Source: Odontocerum albicorne (Eukaryota; Arthropoda; Insecta; Trichoptera; Odontoceridae). From it: a stretch of DNA of 64,000 nt. The stretch is from NCBI GenBank assembly GCA_949825065.1, contig OX463854.1, positions 12,499,112-12,563,111 of the forward strand, read 5' to 3'. Under the pieces are notes generated by a model that did no database searches, was not told the DNA's origin, and saw only the letters and a program-made list of their open reading frames with translations. A program made the translations under genes and the position numbers. Below, in pieces: positions 23,346 through 34,409 of this stretch (position 1 is the stretch's first letter; each line of letters opens with the position of its first letter).

Positions 23346-24685
23346 GTTTATGGTATTCTTACTTCGTTTCAGTTAACAATTTATATGAAACACATTAAAA
23401 CCTATTTATAAAATGATTATCTTTTCTTTTATTTTTAATGTGCTGGAAAGTGATAATTACCATCATGAAATGTAAAAATGATTAAAGTTTTTTCAACACA
23501 AATGTTTAACTAGAATAAATTTAGTGTAGAGGATGAAGTCTATATAAGTCACCACAATATCTGTTTTTTCAAAAATTCAAAATCCTTCAAAAAACTTTCA
23601 CTTGAGTTTTAAATTTGGACAATTTAGTCCCTCACCTTCCTCATTGATCTTGATTTTTTCTGTATCACTTTTGCTGATTTGATATTTTATATCTTTTTTT
23701 GTTTTTATTGGAGAATTATATAATTGGTCTGTCATTTTGAGATGATTTCGATTTTTTTTTTGAGTTTACGCTATGAAAAACTAACAAAAGAAGTACGTGT
23801 GTGCTGAAATAAATCGAGAGCAAAAATAATATAATCTGTTAGTTGGACAAAGTTTAATTGAGGGAAGGATGAAGCATGTGAAAAACAGAATAGTCTGAAA
23901 GTGTTAATAGTCACACATGGCAAACACTGCAACTACACGAGTTAAGACTTATTTTAAGAGTAAATTTACAGTCAGTGTAACATATACAGAACACAAACTG
24001 TTGTTTATAAATGCATTCAGTTTGTAAGGCTTTATTGGTTGGTGGTAATAACTCGTAACAAATATTCGGATAAACTTGAATTACTCCCAAAAAATCGTAT
24101 TTTGAATCAAAAAGCTCCTTGTATTTGAGTTTACTAATTTATACGGTGCAAATGTTAAACTTGAACAGTTCCGTTCCAGTTCAAGTACATTCTTTGAAGG
24201 AAAGGGGGATAAAGTAGGTACTCGTAACAAATTAAAAGTAGTTCATATGATACAGTTGAATCGTCTAACTCTCAGAGTGTTAACGATCTGTTTCGTGAAA
24301 CTTGTGCAAACAGATGTGTTTCGAGAAGGTTGAATTATGAGGTTTGGCCCTGTAACATGCGAGTATTTTAGAATTCCTCTAGAATTTTGGTTAGCTAATA
24401 TCATAGATGCCTTCAAAAGAATCATATTTCTTTGAGAAATGTTACTGCAGGTACCAAAGAATTATTTATATCTTTAAGATAATACTTTAAAACGCTTTTT
24501 TATATACGGTATAACTGGGACTATAATCTTACAGCCAACCAGAACTACGTATACCTGAAGTATGAGCATGCTATTTGATAACCCGTAAGAACGATGTAAC
24601 AGACTGCTGTAGCATCGAGATTCAGGTATCGCGTGCATGTCTGTGTTATTCTCTTGTTACTCGTATGCCTGAATATAAACTCTAA
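23346..24685. other. Intronic AT-rich stretch
   Basis: No gene or repeat family recognised. The 60-codon minus frame at 24243-24425 has no family resemblance. Confidence 0.5.
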
Positions 24686-24689
24686 AAAA

Positions 24690-24915
24690 TGTCGCCTTTA
24701 GCGAGCTAACAAAAGGCAAATGGAGACACGCCGGTCAGCGCAAGAGATTTAAAGACGTACCGCATGGGACGCTTAAAAAAATTTATGCTCAGCATCTGGG
24801 AGCAAACAGCAGAAGATAGAACCTAAAGCGTGGAACTGTTGTTAGTTATCAAGCACTCAATAGAGAAATAAGACGCCGACAAGCTGCATGTACTGAATTT
24901 TTTTTTCCTATATGC
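24690..24915 (+). pseudogene. LINE reverse transcriptase C-terminal fragment
   Basis: The + strand reads HAGQRKRFKDVPHGTLKKIY then a broken stretch and ALNREIRRRQAAC. The G(G/Q)(Q/R)(R/K)KR(Y/F)KD..K..LK...I pattern followed by an R-rich tail is the usual C-terminus of several arthropod LINE polyproteins. One stop is visible and no catalytic part remains. Confidence 0.6.
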
Positions 24916-25189
24916 AACTGGATATGCCTATCACTAATCGGCTAACATTGTCATCTCCGGTGGCACCAACGTCAGATACTTTGATTACTCACTTTGTAAT
25001 GTGCTTTCCATTATACTCATCACGAGTTATGCCTTTCATATCAATAACGTTTACGTAATAGTCATTTAGCGTGTGTCCTAGTAGGACGTGCTGATGATGA
25101 TGTTGCTGACATCTCTGTATTCGCTTTAGTCGAATTCTGTGTTCCTTTTCGTTCGGGGTCATCAATTTAGCGGGATGCTTAATTTGATA

Positions 25190-25645
25190 CGTCGTGATGA
25201 TTATGATTTGTTTTGTATTTAAAATAAAATACGTCGATTCAGGAATGCGGGAAGTGAGAGTGAATAATCAATAAATAGTAAACAGCGATGAATGGTCAAG
25301 TGAATAATAACAAGTGCTCTTTATTTGTCGATAAGTAGGTATATATACAATTTCAGAACGGGGCGCGTGAATGCGTCCGCGGTATATCTTGATCTCACTC
25401 CTGTGGTTCCGAGGTGGTCGCAGACGTTGCCAATGATATAGTGGGTAGAGTATTTATTGCCGAAACGGTGAGACACGCGATGCGCTCTCTTTCTACCGTG
25501 AAATGCGATGTAAATATTATTTGCGTGTAAACAGTATTGACGTTCTGGTATGTGATCTTTGTACATATTCAAAGGTTGATTCATCGGTCGTTGACCGTGC
25601 ATGTTGACAATATTTACGACGACGACGGTATTCCCTACAGTCAGT
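25190..25645 (-). mobile_element. Possible solo LTR, minus strand
   Basis: This is a GC-richer block with an open minus frame of 126 codons (25321-25701) that resembles no protein I know. Read on the minus strand it starts TGTAGGGAATACCG (25640 downwards), then has a TATATATA box near 25336-25345 and AATAAA near 25322. That order is typical of an LTR, with U3 promoter then polyadenylation signal. No second LTR, primer-binding site or target duplication is visible, so this is a weak call. An alternative is a fragment of an unrecognised coding element. Confidence 0.3.
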
Positions 25646-26199
25646 TTACCAGTAAAATTAATTATATAATAGATTACCCTGAAAGTAATTAAGTTTTTCA
25701 CAGAATGCTATCGCTAGGTCATAACTTTATTTCAAACGTGCTGAATGAATAATATTAAAAAAAGATAAAAGTTTAGCGCATTATTTGGCTATTTACTCTC
25801 AAATTTCTTGAGCAGTTCTTTTTTGGTGTCAGTTTGATGTCATTTTTTTATGACGATTGTTATAACTGCAAAGTAAAAAATATGATATAAACCAAAAAAA
25901 AAAACGTTTATGCTGACGATTCAGTAAGTGATCGTGTGTAACACATGTGTTTAAAAAAAGCCATAATGTTGATACTATACTCAGAAACTTACAAGTTTTT
26001 CAAACCTTACACCATCTTCGAGGGTCATAACACTGATGACGACCAAATCAATACTACGATCTACAATCATCACCATTTTTTAACGCGAGATTTTAATGAA
26101 ATTCTGAAAATATCGAAAAAAAAAACATTGCAGAATAAAATTACGTAAAAATATAAATATTTTGTTTTGAATTTAAATTTATAATACGATATTATTACG

Positions 26200-26405
26200 A
26201 TCTCCATGGCCTAGTTGGTGAGAAGCGTGTCTCCCAGCCCGGAGGTTGCGGGTTCAAATCCCGCTAACCAGATTTAAAAAAAAAAATTCTCTTCTGGTTT
26301 TCACTTTAGGCATCTTTAACGGCTTTCTGGTTGGTTCGAAGAGATTACCATATGGCAATAAACGCATCAGGTTGTACTATATATAACGAAAGTGTACAAC
26401 ACAAT
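26200..26405 (+). mobile_element. tRNA-derived SINE, family A (best copy)
   Basis: Head: A-box-like TGGCCTAGTTGG at 26207-26218 and B box GGTTCAAATCC at 26251-26261, inside a perfect five-pair T-arm (GCGGG / CCCGC). The anticodon arm is not tRNA-like, so this is not a functional tRNA. Body: CTGGTTTTCACTTTAGGCAT. Tail: TTGGTTCGAAGAGATTACCA, TATGGCAATAAACGC and TTGTACTATATATAAC. Other copies share this order. Confidence 0.8.
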
Positions 26406-26919
26406 TCATTATTTTAATTCAAATATTGGTGGTATAATGTGTTTAAGAATACATTCATAATTGCATGAATTCAACTTCAAAACTGAAAACCCGTGTTTTT
26501 ATATTATTCAAACATTTCCAAGATTTATTCAACTTCCAATAAATAAATCACAAACGATCACCAGTAACATTAAACACTATTTTCACGCAACTTAAGCTAA
26601 GAATCAAACAGTTTCAAAATATTTGATAAATATCGTAATTAACCAGGAACGTCTCGGGAGCTCTTTCAAAGCCTCCTTTTAATGGGTACTTAAGGTTTCA
26701 TTACCAAATAATTGTTGTACTAAAACGTCACATAAAATTTCATCAAAAAGGAAATAAACGTTAAGCTGTATTATTATAACGCACAATAAAATTTCTTAAT
26801 ATATTATGTAATCTCATAAAAAAATATGTTTTGTTTGATAAATATATTGTTAGTTTTTTTTTCTAGTTTAAATCTTTCTTTATGAAATACTATTTATAGC
26901 AATGACCTTCGTGAGTAAG

Positions 26920-27020
26920 TAGTAACGACCTCCATGAGTGAGTAAGTCACGTGGCTTACAGTCCAAGGGTTGTTGATTCGATTATCTTTGGAAACTATTT
27001 ATTTTTTTCAAATTTGGTTT
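26920..27020 (+). mobile_element. SINE family A remnant
   Basis: ACGACCTCCATGAGTGAGTA, then CCAAGGGTTGTTGATTCGAT, then a T-rich run and TTTGGTTTAGTCATAT. The tRNA-like head is degraded but has the family's order. Confidence 0.5.
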
Positions 27021-27124
27021 AGTCATATATTGAATCCCCTCAATATCAAATCTGCTTAAATTATTGTTCAACGTTGATGTATAATAGTGAAACCTAGACT
27101 TTGAAAATAAGTAAAAGAAGCTAA

Positions 27125-27510
27125 GAAAGTGCAGAAGAAATGCGTGCACTGAGAATAATATGTGGTATATTGGTGTATTTTAGAATACAAATATTATTGA
27201 GAATAAATATAAGCTACAAACTGATATGTTAAATAGGGTGAAACAAATTATGTCGAAATAGTATCAATATGTTCAAATGATGGTTGATGAAAAGCTGACA
27301 AAAGCAATTCATAATGCAAGCTTAAGTAGATGGAATAGAAGAAGATAACCGAAAATATTATAGTTTTATCAAGTGAATACAATTTTGAAAGAAGGAAATG
27401 TAAGATGTAAGTGAAACAGGAGTAACTGTAAGAGAATATTTATAGTTGTGAAGAAGAAGTATGGCGTGATAGTAAAGAGCCCCATTCTATCTGCCTACTG
27501 TCTCTAGAAG
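27125..27510 (+). mobile_element. RTE-like LINE C-terminus, decayed
   Basis: The + strand shows ATGCGTGCACTGAGAATAAT (MRALRI), TACAAACTGATATGTTAAAT (YKLTDMLN-like), and later GAAGGAAATGTAAGATGTAA and a CTGCCTACTGTCTC signature. These blocks and their spacing match the copy at 12360-12910. Many stops. Confidence 0.6.
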
Positions 27511-27522
27511 TACATAAATGAA

Positions 27523-28190
27523 TTTTTAGTCAGGTATTTAATAACCACTATCGTGGTTAGTTAGTCATATGACAATTAACCCACCAAGCTCTACTGTATA
27601 CAAACGATGACGTAATACAATAATTAAAGATTTCTCAGTATAACGTATTGGTTGGACTCCATTTGATGTATTATTTATATTATATACCAATTTTTAGTCT
27701 GATTTTATTAACCACCATCGTGATTTGTGGGTCATATGACAATAAACCCACCAAGTTCTACTGTATACAAACGATGACGTAATACAATAATCAGAGATTT
27801 CTCGTTATTACGTATTGGTTAGACTCCATTTGATGTATTATTTATATTATATACCAATTTTTAGTCTGGTATTAATAACCACCATCGTGATTTGTGGGTC
27901 ATATAACAATAAACCCACCAAGTTCTACTGTATACAAACGATGACGTAATACAATAATCAGAGATTTCTCGTTATTACGTATTGGTTGGACTCCATTTGA
28001 TGTATTATTTATATTATATACCAATTTTTAGTCTGGTATTAATAACCACCATAGTGATTAGTGGGTCATATGACAATAAACCCACCAAGTTCTACTGTAT
28101 ACAAACGATGACGTAATACAATAATCAGAGATTTCTCGTTATTACGTATTGGCTGGACTCCATTTGATGTATACAGTATAGACACAATAA
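27523..28190 (+). repeat. Tandem repeat, 167 bp x 4, containing a SINE-A tail
   Basis: Four units of 167-168 bp starting TTTTTAGTCTGGTA. Each contains CATATGACAATAAACCCACC, TCTACTGTATACAAACG and ATGACGTAATACAATAAT. The first of these matches the SINE-A tail, so the array has probably amplified a SINE end plus adjoining DNA. Unit 1 is the most diverged; units 2-4 are nearly identical. Confidence 0.95.
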
Positions 28191-28195
28191 CATTT

Positions 28196-28445
28196 ATATT
28201 ATTTTTATTTTTGTGTAATCAAAAATCGGAAAGAAGTATCGATTTATTTTTTCATGCTAAATATCCTCAGTGAGATACAGGCAAAAGCCTAGTTTACTGG
28301 GGATACGACAAATGAAAGGCAACAAACCCAGATCCATTAAAATTGTATGTCAAAATCAAATTACCTGTGGTTTTTTCGCAAAAAATTGTATATTTCTTGT
28401 CATGTGTTATAATAAATAAATAAAATAAAATAAATAAAAAATAAA
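28196..28445 (+). mobile_element. Short interspersed repeat R with (AATAAA)n tail
   Basis: TCAAAAATCGGAAAGAAGTA, ATATCCTCAGTGAGATACAG, AAAAGCCTAGTTTACTGGGG and TACGACAAATGAAAGG are followed by an AATAAA-type tail. An inverted copy with the same blocks is at 30787-31016. It is a retroposon of unknown class; the tail suggests LINE-mediated insertion. Confidence 0.7.
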
Positions 28446-29639
28446 ATACACCAATTGTACACAATCCAACCTTATTGGTTATAACACAATTTTTTGTTTG
28501 GCAATTGCTTATAACACACAATTTTTTTTGGATTCCGACGGGAATTGACGTCAAATATATGAATATATATTACGATAACGATAAAAAAAGCTTTAATTGT
28601 GCGGTTGTATCGAAATGATGATGTTTCAATAAAAAAGTAAAATTAACGTTTGATGAATTCATACTTGTTAGAGGTATCAAATGTGTGAGCGAATGAACTG
28701 ATAAAGTAAAGTTACTGTTTTTTTATACATAACAAATAAAAAAAATATATCTCTAGAAAAAAATCTCAAAATTTCGTTCAACTCTGATAAAAACATTTTC
28801 CTAAGCGTTTTTTTAAAAACTCGTTTAAGTTCATTTTCCTTTTTTTTTGTCTGAAAGTAAAAATGTCTACCTCTGATTCCTTTGATTATCGAAAAAATCT
28901 TATAGGATTACCGTCTTAACTTCGTTCACTGTCAATGTCAGCATTATTACGATTCTTTTTCTCAGTCCTTCTAAATTAAATCAGATTCAGATGAAAAACC
29001 CTAACAATAAATACTTTCGGATTCCTTAAGGCTATAAAAACTTTTTTATGGACCGACTACCTACAGAAATGGAATAAGTCAGCATTGAGAGAATACAATT
29101 TCCAGTCACGAATCTAATTATTTGGTCTGTATGTTAACGAGAATTTTCCACAGCCTTAGTTTGAAACATTAAATGTGGCGCTGTTTGTCACCGCGGTTCA
29201 TTTTATTACTTCAATCTAAATCGGACGGCCTAGTTTTATTTCATTAAAATAGTGCAAAAATCTATTTTAGATAAATCTGTTTTTTATTTTTTGGTATTTA
29301 TTTATTTATTATACATTTGATACAGGTTTAACCCAAGTACATCAAATCCAATAGAAAGTATAAGAGAAAAAATAAACAAAAGTCTAAAAACATTACCAAT
29401 AGGTATGGTGATTACTCATAAGAAGAAGCTCAGTTTTGAGTATGCTTAGAAAGTTTATTAAAGAGCTTAACCCTTTATTTATTCAACGAGTTTAATATCC
29501 AAAAAAATACTCAACAATGTCATCCCGTGTGCGAGTTATGACGCTCTAATTAGCACAATTCGTGAATACAATGTTTGTTAAACAACTAGAGGATCACTAT
29601 TTCTCCTACAAATAATATGTATATGTACAAACACGTGAG

Positions 29640-29800
29640 TCATCAACATCTCTTCGTATTGTATTATACTTTTGGTGTATATAGTACAACCTTGCGGCCT
29701 TATTGCAATGTAATAATATCTTCCAGCCAAGCAGAAATATGTTAAAGAGGCCTAAAATGAAAACCAGACTTGAATCCCTTTTTTTAATATGGGTTGCAAC
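29640..29800 (-). mobile_element. SINE family A, 3' part
   Basis: Read on minus: the body ends GGAAGATATTATTACATTGC, AATAAGGCCGC, AAGGTTGTACTATATACACC. The head is truncated in the T-rich run near 29780. A frame of 67 codons on the minus strand is incidental. Confidence 0.6.
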
Positions 29801-29929
29801 GTAATTCATGCCTATAGCCTCCCGGAAGGAATCCGCAATCTCTTACACGTATATTATACGTGAACACGTCCATCTATAAAGTTTCTACGTAAACAATATA
29901 ATTGATTGATACCAAGTTATTATTATTTT

Positions 29930-30785
29930 TTATATAAAGTAATCTAATGTACAAATATTTACCAAAGGCTACATATGTTACCTATATACAAATTAATATC
30001 TTAAGAACTTATCTTACTTATAAATTATAACTATGAACTAACTTAATTTTAATTATCTTTGTTTCTTTAATAATTATTTTTTTAAATCTAAGTGATAAAT
30101 CTCTTATAAATATTTAACACCTACGTCTTCTTCTTCTTCCCAGTGTTATGTCAGGTTCCCCCAACGTTGAATATCACCTGAGAGTAGACATCGTTGTCCC
30201 CGGCAGCCCGAAAAAGATCCCCAACGCTCCTTATACCAGTCCAATCACGTATATTGCGGAGCCAGGAGATTTGCCTCCTGCCAACACCTCTTTGAACCTC
30301 TATTTTGCCTTGGATGGTCAGGTGCAGTAATTTGTACTTTGCTCCTCTAAGTACATGCCCCAAATAGGACACCTTTCAGATTTTAATATTAGTCAGCAAC
30401 TCTCTATCAACTTTGGCTCTTTGAAGAACCCTTGTGTTGCTGACCATATCCGTCTAGGGTATCCGTAGCATTCTCCGGTGCATTCACATTTCGAATTCTT
30501 TCAGTCGGTTCATACTACCAACTTTGAGGGTCCATGATTCCACTCCATGCAATAACACTGACCAAACGTAGCATTTGACTAACCGTTGTCGAAGTTCCAA
30601 GTTTAGATTATCATCGCAGATTATAACTTATAACAATTCTTACAATGAATTATTTTAATACTATTTTTAACATGTACATGCCAACTCATTCAGGCTACTT
30701 GCATTTCATAACATTCACTAAGACCTTAGTCCTTCCTGCTAATAATGTAGGCTTGTGTTTATAACGGAAAGGCAGCTCAGTCGTA
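29930..30785 (-). mobile_element. Jockey-like LINE 3' end (copy C), interrupted
   Basis: 3' UTR blocks on both sides match copy B: 29930-30123 (up to AACACCTAC) and about 30628-30785 (ATAACAATTCTTACA, ATTCAGGCTACTTGCAT, ATAACATTCACTAAGACCTT). Between them lies an unrelated RTE-like fragment. Copy B has these blocks adjacent, so this copy was split by a later insertion or rearrangement. Confidence 0.75.
30124..30627 (-). mobile_element. RTE/CR1-type LINE C-terminal fragment nested in copy C
   Basis: The minus frame at 30151-30372 encodes MSYLGHVLRGAKYKLLHLTI then GKIEVQRGVGRRQISWLRNI and RDWTG..SVGDLFRAA. This is the well-known C-terminus of a widespread animal LINE reverse transcriptase (LSYLGHVLR....LL..I..GKI.G.R..GR...SWL.NI..W). 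The more 5' part (30372-30627) is decayed, with blocks such as TATCCGTCTAGGGTATCCGT. The protein end includes a stop near 30151. The + frame over the same bases is a shadow. Confidence 0.8.
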
Positions 30786-30786
30786 G

Positions 30787-31016
30787 CGAGTGTATTTATT
30801 TTATTTTATTTACACATGACAAAAAAATCCATAAATACACAATTTGCGAAAAAATAACAGGTTATTTAATTTGGATACATAATTTTAATCGATTTGGATT
30901 TGTGACCTTTCATTTGTCGTATCCCCGGTAAACTAGGTTTTTGCCTGTATTTCACTGAGGATATATAGCATGAAAAAATAAATAGATATTTCTTTCCGAT
31001 TTTTGATTATGTAAAA
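30787..31016 (-). mobile_element. Repeat R, minus-strand copy
   Basis: The inverse of the repeat at 28196-28445: CTTTCATTTGTCGTATCCCC, GGTAAACTAGGTTTTTGCCT, TTTCACTGAGGATATATAGC, TTTCCGATTTTTGATTA. The tail TTTATTTTATTTTATTTA at 30790-30809 corresponds to the A-rich end. Confidence 0.75.
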
Positions 31017-31021
31017 CCCCG

Positions 31022-31740
31022 TTGCATATCGTCATCAACCTGACAAACAGTGACACTCAATTACATATGTATATATCACGTGACTCAAACCCCTTACGCT
31101 TCATCACTTCAGACAGACCAAAACGTTCATCCCGCAATATACCGAACAAAATTATAAAAAAACACACCACACTTAAGAGTTCACACAAACCCTTGCTACA
31201 AGTCATTCCTCTTACAAGAATTCAAACTCATGTCGCAATAACAGCCACGCTCCGATCAACTGCCTTATTTTTTTCCCCCTTTTGCCTTTATTGAATTTGG
31301 CACCACATTATTTGTCATGGAAGCCAAATAGGCATATTGCCTTTGGGCAAAATATGTTTTAACTCTAGGGATGGTGAACATTTGATCAGTTGTCATGCGT
31401 GTCATGTGTCTCTGCTGAGTCTGCATCTTATCATATATAGTTATTACAAATGTATAAGCGGTTCCATCTTTTGAATGTTTATAAAAGTCGTCAAAGTAAC
31501 ATCTATAAAATATGATAGTTATATGTAGAAAAAAAAATGAGTGTGAATAGTTTTTTAGCTTTATGAGAATTAATTATTATGTTAAAAGACTAACATCAAG
31601 ACCTATAATAATGCTTTTGACACAATAAAACAGGAAAATATATCATTTAAAAAATTAATTATATTGTAATTTCGTTGATTTATTATCATATGATCATTTA
31701 TTCAAACCAGTCAGGATGTTAACAAGATCGTCAGTGAACA
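31022..31740. other. Intronic stretch, unassigned
   Basis: A 90-codon + frame at 31022-31294 is rich in T, S, R and K with no recognised motif. It directly follows repeat R and may belong to an unrecognised retroposon. Otherwise AT-rich. Confidence 0.35.
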
Positions 31741-31850
31741 TTAATATAGAAATCCTCTTTAAAAAGAATAGGTACCAACGGAAAACGAACCTTAACCTCC
31801 TGGTCGGATGACAGGCACCTTACCAACTTGGCCACGGAGGGCGTCAAATA
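31740..31850 (-). mobile_element. SINE head (tRNA-like), minus strand
   Basis: On the minus strand: CTCCGTGGCCAAGTTGGTAA, then GACCAGGAGGTTAAGGTTCG as the B-box region, then TTGGTACC. The head of family A or a close relative without an identifiable tail. Confidence 0.6.
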
Positions 31851-31934
31851 TCTATAAAAAGCGACACAATTTTAGAAATCATACATACTTATCGATTTTA
31901 ATATTGGTAGTGGTTGAGAGAATAGCTGTCCATA

Positions 31935-32403
31935 ATTTTCTATCTAAACACACAATTGTCATCTTCTCACACATACATCTAGTCATGTACAATCTTCTTT
32001 TATTTTCTATCTAAGCACACAATTGTCGTCTCCTCACACATACATCTAGTCATGTACAATCTTCTTTTATTTTCTATCTCAGCACACAAGTGTCGTCTCA
32101 TCACACATACATCTAGTCATGTACAATCTTCTTTTATTTTCTATCTCAGCACACAATTGTCGTCTCCTCACACATACATCTAGTCATGTACAATCTTCTT
32201 TTATTTTCTATCTAAGCACACAATTGTCGTCTCCTCACACATACATCTAGTCATGTACAATCTTCTTTTATTTTCTATCTAAGCACACAATTGTCGTCTC
32301 CTCACACATACATCTAGTCATGTACAATCTTCTTTTATTTTCTATCTCAGCACACAAGTGTCGTCTCATCACACATACATCTAGTCATGCACAATCTTCT
32401 TAT
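31935..32403 (+). repeat. Minisatellite, 67 bp x 7
   Basis: Seven 67-bp units beginning TTTTCTATCTAAGCACACAA, containing ATACATCTAGTCATGTACAA. Units carrying CAGCACACAAGTG with CTCATC (units 3 and 7) differ from those carrying AAGCACACAATTG with CTCCTC, suggesting duplication of multi-unit blocks. Confidence 0.95.
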
Positions 32404-32665
32404 ATTCTTATTTCTCAATTTACCTTCTTTTTAAATTTGGTATATTTGCTCCAACATGTTTTTTCCAATCTAACTTTTTTCACGCAAACCTTGCATTTAT
32501 CATTTAGTCATTTGTTTTCTCCATGTGACCAAACCATTTTAACACTCTTTTCTTCATCGTTTTCAAAATATCCATTTTATTCACGAATGAATTCGTAAAT
32601 ATTTCACATGTTTTTTTCTTAATGTACACATCTCCATAGCATCAATCATAATGTTGTCCTTCTGA
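32404..32665 (-). mobile_element. RTE-like LINE C-terminus, minus strand
   Basis: The minus strand carries GTTAAAATGGTTTGGTCACA (LKWFGHM-like) near 32520-32545, followed by a lysine-rich stretch, as in the family's LRWFGHVE region. Decayed with stops. Confidence 0.5.
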
Positions 32666-32914
32666 CAAGTTGAAGCTAGACTCAAGGGAAACTTATATTG
32701 AATAGATATCGCGTATATTTAAACATATCTCAGGGGTTTGATTACACTAGACTAATACAATTTTTCATCCTGTCTCATCATTTATAGTTATGAAAAATCA
32801 AAATTTCAGCCTTAATATCTGAGATTTAGTATTTTTTCGGTGCAGGAAATTTGCCCTAGGGAAAGTGATTTCATTACTTTATTTATGAAGTGATGCATTA
32901 TTTATAATATAATG

Positions 32915-33175
32915 TAATTATTCATTGGTTACCTTCGTATTCTATTTGGTAAGACACATGTCTGTCAATTTGGGGCAGCGTATTTCATTTTGCTGTTACC
33001 CGGTTAGGAGTTTTTTTTTAAAAGGAACCCTTTTTTCATAATTTATTTTTCATCATCTAGGGCTTTAAATTTTTTTTAGTCAGATTCTCTCAAATCTTTC
33101 CGGTTGGTTAGAAGGGGTAGTAATATAGCAAGAATTTAACCAGGATGCACTGTATGGTAAAAAAGTGTTATGCAA
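32915..33175 (+). mobile_element. SINE family A, decayed
   Basis: GGTTACCTTCGTATTCTATT then TTGGTAAGACACATGTCTGT recalls the tRNA-like head. The body has AGTCAGATTCTCTCAAATC and the tail has CGGTTGGTTAGAAGGGGTAG, TATAGCAAGAATTTAACCAG and GATGCACTGTATGG. Order matches family A. Confidence 0.5.
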
Positions 33176-34328
33176 TACACTACAATAAGAATGACCCATT
33201 CCAAAAAGCACATTTTTTATTTTACGTGACAAATCGAAAAAAATCATAGATGACTGTAATTATAAAGATATCAAGCTCATTTAAATGAGGGTTTTACGGT
33301 TAAATCGCATTTTTAAGTGTTTTGTCCTATGTAATATCATACATTTTAGAATATGTAAAATATGTGATGGATCATTTATGCATAATAAAGTCCAATAGAA
33401 ATCACGAAAAACCTGAATAAGACCCTGCCTATAGATTATTCACAGAAAAAAATATCAAAAATACCAGAAAGCGATGTAAATGTATGTATTTCGCTAGCAA
33501 CAGTTTTGACACATGAAAGTTTATTTATTAAATAAATTAATACTGCACGTTTTGCCAAATACGAAGTGCCGGTCGTTTAGAGAATTGCTCGTTTAATAAA
33601 ATTCGCAAAATGGCATAGATGGGTGGAATATTACTGTAACATTTTATTCGTTAGCGTTTGCCAATTCTAGTTACTATTTACGAGTAGAGACGTGCATTTT
33701 TGATCGTATATATTTTATGTTATACCACAATTGACTTCCTGAAATTTATTAATTCTTGCTGTTTTGAATACTGACAGAAATAATCGAATCAATTTCGTTG
33801 GTATATTTTTATTCTTTGGAAACATAACACTTTTTAAATCAATATAATTCACACTTTACAAGTATATCTTCACATCTACATATTAATTTATATTTTGATT
33901 CGTGACTGCTGTTTAAAAATATACTTTTTATTAAATGCCCATTTAAAGAAATAATCGATCCTGAATATTTTTCTTTATACATAATATTATTTTCAATTTA
34001 CGAGTTAGTGGGTTTTGAATACTTATCAAACTTAATTTACAAAGTTTTGAATATTTAAAAAAATAAAAAAGAAAAAACGCACTCACCGAAAATAATGATT
34101 TTTAAAAATAAAATCACCAATTATTTTTATAAAATTAATCTTATATATATGTTAACTTCTTAACGTATATTTTTTATAAAAAGTGTTAAAAAATAAATTC
34201 ACCTGAGAATAGATTCTTAATATAATAATTTTTTTTATTTTTAGCGCACTTTTGCCAATTTAAGCTTTCTTTGATAAATATTTTTTCAAGAAAAGGCTGT
34301 TGTAACTTTTTTCTTTCTTTGTTTCCAG
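33176..34328. other. Intronic AT-rich stretch before dpr exon
   Basis: Nothing recognised apart from the polypyrimidine-rich acceptor region (TTTTTTCTTTCTTTGTTTCC) directly before the exon at 34329. Confidence 0.55.
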
Positions 34329-34409
34329 CAAATCTCCTGGGTCCGTAAGAGAGACTGGCATATTTTATCATCAGGGTTGTTCACGTTTACTAATGATGAG
34401 AGATTTCAG
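34329..34409 (+). CDS. dpr: dpr/zig-8-like Ig protein, central exon of Ig domain 1
   Basis: An 81-bp exon of 27 codons, phase 0 at both ends, between a long T-rich tract with CCAG and a perfect GTAAGT donor. The peptide begins QISWVRKRDWHILSSGLFTF and ends TNDERFQ. It carries the Ig strand C tryptophan in SWVRKRD. The RKRDWHIL..G....TNDERFQ signature is diagnostic of the Dpr family, whose first Ig domain binds DIP partners. It joins in frame to exons at 13528 and 43121. The DW and TNDERFQ spelling is closest to the Dpr1/2/3-type members as I remember them, but I cannot fix orthology without a tree. Confidence 0.97.

Noticed and set aside
26200..26275. A functional tRNA gene
   Set aside because: The T-arm and A/B boxes are good, but the acceptor and anticodon arms do not pair and the element continues into a SINE body and tail found in many copies.
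30148..30330. Plus open frame of 60 codons
   Set aside because: A shadow of the LINE C-terminal fragment on the minus strand, which has a clear family match.
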